Of a DNA stretch of 64,000 nt, positions 32,546 to 43,169 are shown one piece after another; positions within the stretch are counted from its first letter, which is position 1, and each line of letters begins with the position of its first letter. The notes under the pieces were generated by a model. The model ran no database searches. It was not told where the DNA came from and saw only the letters and a program-made list of their open reading frames with translations. A program made the position numbers and the translations under genes. The DNA is taken from the NCBI GenBank assembly GCA_963965975.1, contig OZ014411.1, positions 20,116,446 through 20,180,445 of the forward strand, written 5' to 3'. This stretch comes from Xestospongia bergquistia. Lineage: Eukaryota; Porifera; Demospongiae; Haplosclerida; Petrosiidae.

Positions 32546-33149
32546 ATTTCTTTAACTCAACGAAGATAAAGTAAAGGAGGGATTGGAAACGGAAGTAAAT
32601 TCATGAATCATCGGTGACTCCCTACGTCACAGAAAATTAGGAATATTTCGTTAAATAAATACCGTATATAGCACGTGCAACAGTATGGCCAGTGGAATTG
32701 TTAGATGTGCTATCTCAAGTGTATTTGAAGAGAAGGAGCTACACTCTGGGTATCCTAGAATGGAGGGAACAAGAGTCCTGGGAAAACTTCTCTTAGAAAG
32801 AATCACTGAAAGCAATGACATTATAGATTGTTTTTTTTCACTTATAAATTTTTTTTTTAATACAGAAGAAGGAAATTGAGACAAATGTGACAAATAATTA
32901 TTTCGAAATGAAATAAAATGTTATAATTAAACAATTCACAATAAGTGGACACGACCGTCAGACAGTGCCCTGTCCATATCTCCCAAACCGGGTACAGTGT
33001 CCGTGTTGACAGTTTGAAAGATTGAGCGTGAGCCGCGGAGGCACCTAATAGAGGATTTCAAAATGATGAACAAAAACCTGGATCTTAAAAAATTAATGGT
33101 GTGACTATATAGTGTTCGGTGCTTTTCCGAGTATAATAGAGAAATTCTC

Positions 33150-33716
33150 TTAAGGAATCGAGTAGCAATAGGACCCATCCCCCCCGAAGTTGAAAAATGC
33201 TCTACTTTATATTGGTGGTTACATACCACATGTACTACTGGAGAAGTATCAGAAGAAGTCTGGACAGAAATTTGACACATTTTTTAGGAATGTTTTGGGA
33301 ATATGGCAACCAATAGTGATGATGATCATGAGGACTTGGTAACAACTTATACTAAAGAATGGATTGGCAAAGTTAATCATGGAGGTTTATTTCCTTTGAA
33401 CAACCTTGCCTACATTTCCTTCATTGCAGTTGAAAAGGAGGTGAAGGTCCTTCTTCCTACTTACATGGTTAAGCAGTCATCTAAATCATCACATGAGTTT
33501 AAACAGCGGGGGATAGACAATGTCATAAAAAATGAAGATATTCATTGCTATTGGACTCTACTATCTCAAGACATTGACTCTGAAGATGCTGCAATTGAAC
33601 TGCTGAAGGAAATAGTACAGCTTTGGGTAACTGTTCGGACGTTCTCTCTAGTCAATACATGGATGGAAACGTACAAAAGAAACATTAAGACGAATACTAA
33701 AAATCACATGGACTGA
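33150..33716 (+). pseudogene. second gene inside the P-type element, broken
   Basis: One frame reads ALYIGGYIPHVLLEKYQKKS to about 33280. It then shifts to an open frame 33303-33716 with TKEWIGKVNHGGLFPLNNLA, IHCYWTLLSQDIDSEDAAIE and LLKEIVQLWVTVRTFS ... WMETYK. I have seen this pattern in animal transposon-rich genomes but cannot name the family. It runs opposite to the transposase. It may be a captured gene or an older insertion. Confidence 0.5.
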
Positions 33717-33837
33717 GGAAAGAGCTAACTAACAAGGACACATGAACTGTATATGACATTGTATAATATTCAATGTACTGTAGTATTTATTGTACTGTAC
33801 TGTAATAATCAATGTACTGTAGTAATAAATTCAAAGC

Positions 33838-35732
33838 TCAGACTCTCTTCTTCCTTCTTTTGTACTTGGGTAGAGGTTTACTAAAAGTTTCCATATTACA
33901 GTCCTCAAGACGCCTCTTTCTACGACAGTTTCCTTGTACATGGTCAAGTTCCATTGATTTCTGTGCACGAATTGCTACAGCATTGTGTAGCCACTCCTTT
34001 ATGCAAAGGTTATCACATCGACCACCATGACTATGCTGTTTACCAAGGTAATTTTCAAGAGAATCTTGGGAGATCCTCTCACTCAACAGAAACAATGTTT
34101 CTCCTTCTGATGACTGGGCCAAGAGGAATCTGGTCATCTCTATGAACGACTTAACTACATGGAAAATACATTTACAAGCTTGATGTTATGTACATGTATA
34201 CAATGATGGTCAGTGGATCTCCATGTACCTGTCAGTCATAAACTTTCAACTGTCTCATTGATCAGATACATTTTTCTTTTCTGTTGCTGTGTACTGATCA
34301 TTTGCATTCACTGTGGCCACCCATTCCTGTGTGTATACTAGGAAGTCGTCTTCTAACCACTAAAGAAGACATCTTTAATTTTCTAAAAATTGGCCTACTT
34401 GAACTCTTTCGTCATTTGGACTAGTGTATGGCTTCATATCTGGCTTCCTTTTCTCCACCCACTCTGACAGACTCTGTCCATTTAGGCAATCAAAAAGCAA
34501 TCAAATTGTCGAATGAAGTACTGGGTTTCCACTGTTTCAGTATCACCAAAATATGCCATGGCATCTGCAACAGATTTGCTTAAAAACTACATATTGTGAA
34601 CAATAAGCTAGGCACTTGATACATGTACAGTACTTGTGTAGCTAGGTACCCTTTCATTCTACTGTATGAAGTCAAGTTGATGTGTTCATATTTGAGTATA
34701 GGCAGAAGTGATAATCCTCTTGATTGGACTGCTATTTCCGATACTTTGTCATAGAGGTCTCTCAGATGTTTCCACTCAATAAACTTTACCATTCCTCTAA
34801 AATAGGAATAAATAATGTAAGTCACTATTGTCATGATGTTATACACAAACTCACACTCATTAATCATGTTCCATTAAATCCTGAGTGGGACCAACAATTT
34901 CTAATAGCTTTCATTAAATGAGGTAGGTCTGACATAAAGTAAATGAAGCACTTTCCCTTTTGCAAAAGGATTTTCGGTCTTGTAGACTAGATCATTACCT
35001 AAAAACACAGGGTCATGTATAGTAGGCTAGGTGTGTGTTTTGTGTCCAACTCACCTGTGCCATGCATTCTGAAAACTTTATGATTGGGACTGGCACCATC
35101 AGCAGTAATAAAGACAACTTGCAAATAGATTCTCTCAATTTGACAATTAGCTTCCCAAACTATTGGGAAAAGGAGTTCACCAGTGATACCGTCAGTTGCA
35201 AAATGAGCATAAGGAAAGTCCAACTTAAAAACAGCCCTCTCACCGTTAAACCCAAGTAGCAATAGGTGGATGATATTGCTCAGTTGTACATTCTCATTTC
35301 AATCTTAAGAGTTCATCATTTAATGTCACCAAGACTAATAAACCCTACCACCTCACCAGTGAACTTATCATAGACAAGATTTTCTTTCACTTTCATCTCA
35401 TCTATTATGATACCACAGAACTTCGATTAGCTGAGAGTGCAGTGACATTTTCTTGACCATTTTGACTAATAGGAGCGAGCATATTTATCTAAAATAGCCA
35501 CAGTGCTTCCATCACAAGCCTTTAAAACTCCCTTCTTAGCTGTTATCATAGCAAGAAAATTATCATCTGGCTGACCAGCACAAATGTTAAGAGAATCTAA
35601 CAGGTGAAGTAGAGTGATGAGAGTTGCAGGTGTCAGTTTCTTTGGAATGGAGGAAAGTATATGACATGACATTGGTATCACTTCATGGTTGTGCACTAAG
35701 AGAAACCATTCTAGGGACTCGTTCACTGTCAA
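33838..35732 (-). pseudogene. P-element-type (THAP9-like) transposase, degenerate
   Basis: From N to C: LNICAGQPDDNFLAMITAKK (35600), DEMKVKENLVYDKFTGEVVG (about 35400, first Asp), FPYAHFATDGITGELLFPIV and VFITADGASPNHKVFRMHG (35215-35060, second Asp), MVKFIEWKHLRDLYDK and GLSLLPILKYEHINLTSYSR (34800-34650), and the C-terminal FLLSERISQDSLENYLGKQ plus GNCRRKRR (34090-33900). The order is that of P-element/THAP9 transposases. Several blocks are in different frames. No THAP finger was identified upstream. Confidence 0.88.
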
Positions 35733-35918
35733 GCAGTGTGTAACAACTAATAAGGCATGAAGGATGAAGGAGAGGAGTTGAATTTACATAATCAGATATG
35801 TGAAAGTCGTTGACAGTTCTCTGTCTGTTCAGTCCACAGCTGCCTTCAAAATGCAACAGGAATGGAGTTATGAAGATCTTCTAAAGAGTATGCATGAGGG
35901 ACGTCTTTAAATGTGTCG

Positions 35919-36030
35919 GCATCTGATAGAGTAGATACATCTGATAGAGTAGGTGTATCTGATATAGTAGATGTGTCTGATGGAGTTGGTGTGTCTGATG
36001 GAGTAGGCATATTTAATGGAGTAGGTGTAA
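35919..36030 (-). repeat. 18-bp tandem repeat coding for PTPSDT-like units
   Basis: About six 18-bp units of the type TCTGATAGAGTAGATACA. On the minus strand they encode P/S-T-P/L/I-S-D-T repeats in a short open frame (36058-35846) upstream of the P-type transposase blocks. Confidence 0.8.
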
Positions 36031-36913
36031 CATCAGTCTCAGTGACAACTTGGTCCATCTATATAGATGTACAAATATGTTTGTCATGTGTAACATGTAC
36101 ATATTCTACCTGCCTCTTGCGCTCGTAATTCTACTTATAGGAGAGTCTTGTTTTACGAGGCATGTTCCCTGCTCTTCAGTTGTCAGGTCTATAGAAAAGT
36201 TCAGATGAGTCACTTCTGACTAAGTTAATATAGCCAATCCATTCAGATACCTTTGCCTTATAGGCCATGTAAACCCTGGACCTGAGCTTTTTATCACTAA
36301 CTCAAAGTAGAAACACAAAGTAGGGGTATCTTTGGCCCAATAGTCAGTTGTTCGGAAGCCTGAAAACACATGCCACTGTCTTGTTTATACGTTGGGTCCA
36401 ATTACCCATTCGTGTACAGTGTATGGTCAATAACACAACTCAAATACTTCAATGATGCCTTACCTAGAGGAACCCAAAATGGGGGCAGTGTCAGACTTCT
36501 TGACAGTCTAAAAGCATAAATAAGTAGACAGAAACCCTCAGACACACAAACTTTGAGATGAATGTGACCACGTTGCTTTTAGTGAATGCACACCCTCTAA
36601 TGCTAACAGCGATAACGACAAATTATCTCTCTGCACAGTACTACTACAAACACAGCCATTTTGTAGGCGAAACACGGATGCAGATCAAAGGTTTGCTAAC
36701 AGCCTGTACATTCTGAATGGGAAAATGTCACGTGAGCTACTTCCGTTTCCAATCCCTTGATTACTTTATCTTTGAACTCAACAAACAATAATTATGGAAC
36801 AAAATTGAAAAAATGAAAAATAGACAAAAAATGACTGAAATTTGTATGCAAATATTTAGAAGGTATGATTTAACAAAAATGGAGTTACTTAAATTATATA
36901 GAAGGGAAAATTG

Positions 36914-37977
36914 TTAATCCGAATAACATTCAATGCCAGACTTTTTAAAACTTTTATCATCAAAATTGGCAACTTTTCTTTGTATAAAGAACAAAACATC
37001 CTTGACTGTCACATTATATGAAATGTTAAAGATGTAGTGAGTTGATGTCAAGTGATACAGAGCACTAGTAAAGTTTGTACATTCTATAACTACGTGTTGT
37101 TCAACAACAATAAAATATTGAGGAGGAATATCCTCATCACCATCTACAAATCTCAAAATATGTGGGTGGTTGTTCGTTTTGTCAACAACTTCTGTCAGTG
37201 GGATACCATGCTGTATAACATAACAATAGAAATACATGGCATTACATTAGTGTTAATTTGCTGTAAGTAAAGATTCTTGATATAATTGCTAATATCAATT
37301 CTATGTAGAAACCATATATATTATATATGAATTAGCACTCAAGCACAAAATACCATTTAGATGGTGTTAATGAAGTTACTCATTACTCTTTAGCATGTGT
37401 GTACACTTCTTGCAGAAAGTCACTTACAGGAGCTTGCATAAGAATACAAGGTATTACACAATAATCCACAAATATCTCTCTTCCCAAGTTTTGGAGCCAT
37501 GAAGTATGTTAGGGACCAAAGTGCAAGCAATGTTTTATCATCTATATTGATATGTTATACCTATAATGAAAGTTCTGACATACCTCCATCAACAGAATCT
37601 GAAAGATATTGACATAGCTCCTTTGGTAAAGATTTACTAGCTGTACCATATTTGATAATGGCACATTCACACTTTGGCCACTCGTTGCAAAATGCTTCAT
37701 ATGATGAAATTATGTCCATAATTAGGTCCAACTCAAATGCAACCTATGTTCATGATGTGATCACACTACAGACCATACATTATGTTTTATTACTCACATA
37801 AACAGGTTTAGAAAGATGAGGATACTCTGATATTATTTCCTTTACTGGAATGGTATCATTCAAAATCCACTGTCTTTTGTTTGGAAAAGTACGGTGAATC
37901 AAAGGTGTTAAGTTGGACTTGGGATGAATTACAAGTTCTTGTTGCAACAAAACTGTGTTTTTTTTGTGATACTTCAT
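36914..37977 (-). pseudogene. SAMD3-like protein fragment (C-terminal region)
   Basis: Reading leftward: IHRTFPNKRQWILNDTIPVK and EIISEYPHLSKPVYV (37890-37800), SSYEAFCNEWPKCECAIIKY ... YLSDSVDG ending at a GTATGT donor (about 37585), LLALWSLTYFMAPKLGKRDI (about 37500), and ILRFVDGDEDIPPQYFIVVE ... FTSALYHLTSTHYIFNISYN (37150-36990). The block order resembles a family of animal SAMD3-like proteins of unknown role. Exon joins could not all be resolved. It may be a real small gene or a fragment carried with mobile DNA. Confidence 0.5.
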
Positions 37978-38411
37978 CTTCCCCTCCCCAAAAATGGAAG
38001 CATAGGCATGTTTTTCATTATTATCACTTTTGGGTTTCTTTGGAATGGTGGGACTGATGGCTGGCCACGATTTGCGTTTTTACATCTGGTGTAAATAAAC
38101 TGGGTCCATGAGTCCTATTATAGGTATATAAATAATAGAGAAACAAGGAGTACTATAATATGAATATACATGTATTTGTGACACACAGGTAAAAATTTAT
38201 GGTTGTTGACAAAGGAAGTGGCAACAAGTGTACAATGACACATTGATGGTCTTTGTACATAGGAGCAGATCATTGTTGTCAATACTCTTACCACATATTT
38301 TCTATCATCATCAGCCAATCGACTGTTAGAAAGGTTAGTTTCAGTGCTTTCGTGGAACACAGTAATGGGAAAGGGATCAGGTATCTGTCAATAGATATTT
38401 GTGACCCAATT

Positions 38412-39486
38412 TTAGAAAACCACACACTTTGCGCAAAATGTAATTTTGTAAAATGTACATAACAATAGCTTGTTGTTTAGTATTGAGACCTCATATAAGC
38501 TGTCTATATTCATCAGCAGGTATCTCTTGCTTATTAGCAGCTCTTTCAAATTGCAACAATATAGCACTACCAGGTACTCCTTGATTGAGAATATTAGCAT
38601 TGTCATGTAAATCTCTTTTGTAATTTCTGTGATTGACTCGCCACCTTCTTGCAAAGAATGTGACCTATTATTTTCTGTATTTGGAGCAATATTACCCCAT
38701 AAATGCTCAGGTGGACCATTCTTATCAATATCAATATTGTCTACATCAGCTTCACTATATTTGCTTTCATTAGCAACTATAGTTCCATGTACATAATGAT
38801 AATGTTCTTCATATTCCTCTGAATTTGCTAATGTAAGTAGTTCACTAAGGCTTACATCAGTTTTACCATTAACAAGTAATTTACGTACTTTAGCTAATGT
38901 CTTACATGCATCATTAGTAACACTATCATCATCATTAGGTTTAGATATCAATGTAGTAGAGGAAGGAGGTTGAGGGAACCTAAACCGACACACTTTGTTC
39001 CTCCTACAACATGAGAAATGTTTGTGCTGTTGTAAAAACAAGACTAGTTTCTTTAATCTTCCTTCCTCATTTGGTATACTACATGATATATCAATCAATA
39101 TTTTATCAACAAAATCACACGCTGTTTGGTTATCATCTGTACCAAATTTAGGGGCATCTTTAATCCATAAACAGAATGGGCATGTGGAGAACCTCTAACT
39201 TGAAATTCAATTCTAATGGCATAATCTACAATTTCACCTAAAGGTTCAGCTGGTGATTTTAAAAATTCTTGAAAAAATACAGTTTGGAAATGCCTAGCTG
39301 TGGTTACAGGATTACAGGATTACGTCTAAACCAATTACATTTCTCCTCAAAGGACAATGCAGCTACATCATCATTAGTATATGTAACACCATACTGTTTG
39401 GCAATGTTTAGTATCATACCAGGCCTCTTCATGTCAGCAGCTGATAAGGTAAGGAACCATGTGAGTGTACCTAGCTGACGTATCAT
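38412..39486 (-). pseudogene. Helitron Rep protein fragment
   Basis: The N-terminal Helitron-like block IRQLGTLTWFLTLSAADMKR and GVTYTNDDVAALSFEEKCNW (FRRNPV) is at 39486-39304. The HUH region follows as GSPHAH at about 39180, with a 1-bp shift into CLWIKDAPKFGTDDNQTACD. Then LVLFLQQHKHFSCCRRNKVC and RFRFPQPPS (39050-38950), the Cys/His block after HUH. HUH Rep nicks DNA in rolling-circle transposition. The helicase domain and both Helitron ends were not found. Confidence 0.8.
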
Positions 39487-39529
39487 GGCTAATAAATCAT
39501 AAAATGTACATTAATAATATGGAGGTGAA

Positions 39530-39988
39530 TCAATGGTAGGCTTTGTCATTTGGTACACGGTCATTATTGTTGCCTGATTTATAGCTTGACCAGGCATTGT
39601 TCACATTCTCTGGTATGACCTCGACCATATCTTCAGTTAACTTCTTCCCTCTTAAAACATCAAGAACATCAGTCTCTCCTATGATCCATGACAGCGTAAT
39701 CTTTTCCTTAGCTTCTGAGATAAGATTCTCAAAAGCAAATGGACCAGTCATTCACTTTTTCCTTGGCAAGCCAACTACAGTTTTGTCCAATACTTTAGGC
39801 TTACCACGTTTTCTTATTTTAAGTGGTAACTTTATTGCAGATAGATTCAGTAGTCTTGCCTCTTTATTACTCACAGCACTATATTCACCTTGGCTTAGCC
39901 CACTATCAATTATGATCTCTTCTTGAACAAGCATTTGCTCATCTATTGTGGTAGTTTCATTGGTACTGATGACACAGCCTTCGGACAA
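39530..39988 (-). pseudogene. RGRPKG-motif protein fragment, related to the gene at 44.6-45.3 kb
   Basis: A frame reads LKIRKRGKPKVLDKTVVGLP-RKK, a TGA (39752-39754), then FENLISEAKEKITLSWIIGE and LTEDMVEVIPENV in the same frame. The AT-hook-like RGRPKG...IGLPRKK block and the following LSW/EVxPE block match the order in the PHD gene at 45.3-44.6 kb. A PHD finger is not visible here. It sits directly upstream of the Helitron Rep fragment on the same strand. Confidence 0.55.
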
Positions 39989-40142
39989 GGTGATTACATC
40001 TTAACACACACACATAAAATTCATTATGCAATGTCTTTAGAAAACATTACCTTGCTGTCTATGAGTGCTACCATCATTATTGGTTCTTCCAACTACCCAC
40101 AAATTCTGATGTCTCTCAAGTTTTTATGATCAAAGCCACTAC

Positions 40143-40330
40143 CACAGGATTCTGACGCTATAGACGCTAGCCTCAGACATATTCACAGGGAATAATGAAG
40201 GCTATACTGATACAGGATAGATACCTGTCATTTACAGGAAATGACATATGTCACTTGTGATTTCCTGATACAGTTAATTTTAGAATTTCCTGTATTATTT
40301 CCTACTACAGGATAGGCAGAAATATCCAGT
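40143..40330. repeat. cluster of ACAGGAAA-like motifs
   Basis: ACAGG/CCTGT occurs repeatedly in both orientations (CACAGGAT, CACAGGGAAT, TACAGGATAG, TTTACAGGAAATG, ATTTCCTGTATTA, CTACAGGATAGG). It resembles the CACAGGAAAA end of the tnp2-like transposon at 62.45 kb and lies on the accessory-gene side of the decayed copy. It may be the remains of that element's subterminal region. Confidence 0.4.
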
Positions 40331-40547
40331 TGAATTTCTTGCACATGTATGACATACTAATTGATGAGATTTCCTAAATAAGATGAATCCTGAAGATTAT
40401 CAACTAGATGAAAAATACTGAAATTGTTTAAACTCAAATACATATTTTTTTTATTCAATGATAATGTCATAATGGTATTAGTTACTGTGGTATGTTTTTG
40501 TCCTTAGGTTGAGCATGTTTAGATCCAACAATTCTCTTTTTAGCTTG

Positions 40548-41193
40548 TCAAAGTGCTTGAGGACTATTCTCACTTTCACATTCTTCAGTCAACTCATCAA
40601 TCAACTTGTTATAATGGTTTGATCGCCATGGTAGTGGATGGATTAGTACCTCCTCTCCAGTTTCATCATCAACAGCACTTTCCTTGCTTGACATTAAGTC
40701 CATCACTAGAACATCTCCCCACATCTTCTTGTCTTCATCACTACTTGTTTTCATTCTTGCTAGTGCATATTTGCAATCACGAATTTTCTGAAGAAACATA
40801 ATAAAAATCAAAAGGTGAGAATTTTACCCTATTCAATCGCTGATGCTTTCTTCTTCTAATCTTAACAGTGACATCTTTACCTCACCTTTTAGCAGACTCT
40901 AAATCACACAGTGACCGGTAATATGTGTATGCTGCATCTGTAACGACCACAAATAATTAAATGTTATAATTTTGTTTATCTCGAATATGCTGTGCAAGGA
41001 AAGTAGGATTCAGCCCTCTTACTTCAGATACTAGTCTACTAACAATGCCTTGATTATAAGCATCCTTAAACGTTGTTCTAAATTAACAAAAATAATTATT
41101 ATTTAGATATTGTTAAACAAACCCAGAAGAAATGACCCATCCATTAAAATCATCTTCTTTAAGTAGATTTTTATAAACATTTTGGACTTAACG
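40548..41193 (-). pseudogene. transposon accessory gene (SSEES...LPWRS family), decayed copy
   Basis: Four exons match the intact gene at 60948-62142 in order and phase: 41193-41123 (71 bp, VQNVYKNLLKEDDFNGW), 41077-40980 (98 bp, YNQGIVSRLVSEVRGLNPTF), 40937-40828 (110 bp, DAAYTYYRSLCDLESAKR) and 40787-40548 (DLMSSKESAVDDE ... IHPLPWRS). The first two have exactly the same lengths as in the intact copy. Exon 1 is missing. A stop lies at the start of the first exon present, a TGA after AKR, and the donor after the 98-bp exon is AT instead of GT. Confidence 0.8.
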
Positions 41194-41339
41194 CTGTAAG
41201 AAAAAAATCAATTTATTAATTTTAACTGGTATTTAATTTAACGAATTACCCAAAACCGCAAACATTCGCAAAATTTAGTACCCCTTTAAAAAAGTTACCT
41301 TAAGGTAATTTTTTTTTATAATTTTATATCTTACTTGAA

Positions 41340-43020
41340 CATTCAAAGGTATTAACCTTTGTAATCATTGGAAACAAAGAGATTCATCTCAGTTTGTGCT
41401 GCAATGTGTGTATGATGGTGAAATTAGGAAAAAATACATGGACCAAACTCAAACATCACCCTCAACCACTTTAGCACTAATGTTAAATATTGATTGTTTC
41501 CAACCATTTAAAGACAAAGCTTACACAGTAGGTGTTGTTTACATGGTGATAATGAATCTTCCTCGTCATCTTCGCTTTAAACGAGAAAACATTATCCTTG
41601 TTGGCATCATTCCTCGACCGTCTGAACCATCTCGTGACATTAATAGCTTCCTCACACCACTTCTTGAAGGATGGATTACCAATTGACGTTAATGGAATTA
41701 ATGGCACTGTAAGCAAGTACATTGCCTGTTGTTATGCATTGCATGTGACATACCAGCAGGTTGTAAGGTATGTGGCTTCCTAGGTCACAGAGCTGTGTTA
41801 GGGTGCAGTAGGTGTAAAAAGAAATTTACTGGATCTGTAGGTTGTATGAATTATTCAGGATTTGATAGGCATTCATGGAAAGCTAGATCTGTTGATGAAC
41901 ATTGTCAGGATATTGCCTCATTATTACAATGTAACACAAAATCTGAAAGAAAGCAAAAGAGACCTTGTTAGGTTGTTGTTTCTCTGTACTTACACAGCTT
42001 CCATATTTTGATCCAATTCGAATGTTAATAATTGATTCCATGCATAATTTGTTTCTTGGTACAGCAAAGCGAATGATAAATATTTGGATTGACAATAATA
42101 TGATTTCAAAGGAACACTTTAACAAAATACAGCTCTATGTCAACAATACACATGTACCTTCTGATATTGGAAGAATTCCTCACAAGATTGAAACTGGATT
42201 TTGATCCTTCACAGCAGATCAGTTGGTTTTCTATTCCATACCTTCTTTAGCTGGAATTTTAGAGAAAGAGCATTTAGAGTACTGGAGGAAATTTGTTCTT
42301 GCTAGTAGAATTCTTTGTAAACATTTAATAACAAATGATGACATCAATTTAGCAGATGGTTTACTCTTCAACTTTTGTAAAATAGTGGAACGACTATATG
42401 GTGGAACAATGATAGACAGTTCATTGAAGACAATCATTCATTCTCATTTACTTTTCCAATGGAATTTCAAGAAGAATTTCATCCTGTACTGAAATCTCTT
42501 GACTCAGGCTCTGTAGCTGATTCAGTTTCAGATGTTAATGTTGGTTTAACTCTTCCCAAATTTTTCATCCAGCACACTTTATCATGTAACAGTGTTAATT
42601 TACTCAAGTCATTGTTTCTAAAATTGAATGAAACTTCGTGTGACCTGCTTGTTAATTCTATTTGTAAGAGATATACACATATTTTCTTAAATGGATATCG
42701 TTATAATAGCTCTGTAAAAAATTTCACTGAATCAGAAATCATTTATGCTAAATGGGATGTAAATTTATATGGAGAACCTCCTAATACGTTAATTAATAGT
42801 TTTCATCCAAATGCAAACAATCAACCATTAAAAGTTCACTACTATGCAAGTGTATCACACAATGTGGGGGATACTCCCATAAATTTGCTGTTGTATCTTG
42901 GATTCTGCCTCATCCAGAAAAGAATAGATTTGGAAGTCCAGCTGAAATCTGGTATGCAGACAAGTTTGAATGACTAGGATTACATGCATTTATTCCAATT
43001 AAAAATGTATTATCAAGGTG
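41340..43020 (+). pseudogene. tnp2-like (EnSpm/CACTA-type) transposase, decayed copy
   Basis: Blocks in order: LMLNIDCFQPFKDKAYTVGV ... YMVIMNLPRHLRFKRENIIL and IIPRPSEPSRDINSFLTPLL (41480-41670), LLCIACDIPAGCKVCGFLGH and RAVLGCSRCKKKF ... NYSGFDRHSW (41725-41880), YFDPIRMLIIDSMHNLFLGT and AKRMINIW (42000-42090), FTADQ (about 42205), LEYWRKFVLASRILCKHLIT (about 42270), and a C-terminal end in shifted frame with ILPHPEKNRFGSPAEIWYAD (about 42905). The N-terminal zinc region is gone. It is the sister of the transposase at 57.9-60.8 kb. Its partner accessory gene lies divergently to its left. Confidence 0.85.
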
Positions 43021-43169
43021 TACTTATTAGACATGATGTTATTGATGGTAACAAAGTTTTTATCATTGTACTGAGATGTAATTAGATAGTAATATGATTG
43101 ATTATTACATATTATTATAATTTTTGGTTAAATCATTAAAGTTCATATAATTGATACAGGAAATTTTAA

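Larger units (their letters stand above)
32562..36774 (-). mobile_element. P-element-type transposon with TIRs and perfect 8-bp target duplication
   Basis: The target duplicate AACTCAAC lies at 32554-32561 and 36775-36782. Just inside, 32563-32597 and the reverse complement of 36738-36772 match at 32 of 35 positions (AAGATAAAGTAA then GGGATTGGAAACGG). Within the 4213 bp the minus strand carries P-type transposase blocks from 35732 to 33838. The plus strand carries an unrelated broken ORF near the left end. The transposase frames are interrupted, so the copy is not active by itself. Confidence 0.93.

Noticed and set aside
36120-36760. A THAP zinc finger upstream of the P-type transposase
   Set aside because: Some Cys and Trp residues occur in minus-strand frames, but the C-x-C...C-x-x-H pattern and AVPTIF-like end could not be found in any one frame.
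41280-41340. TTACCTTAAGGTAA palindrome as a regulatory operator
   Set aside because: It lies at the deletion junction between two decayed genes in A/T-rich DNA; a junction or chance palindrome is more likely.
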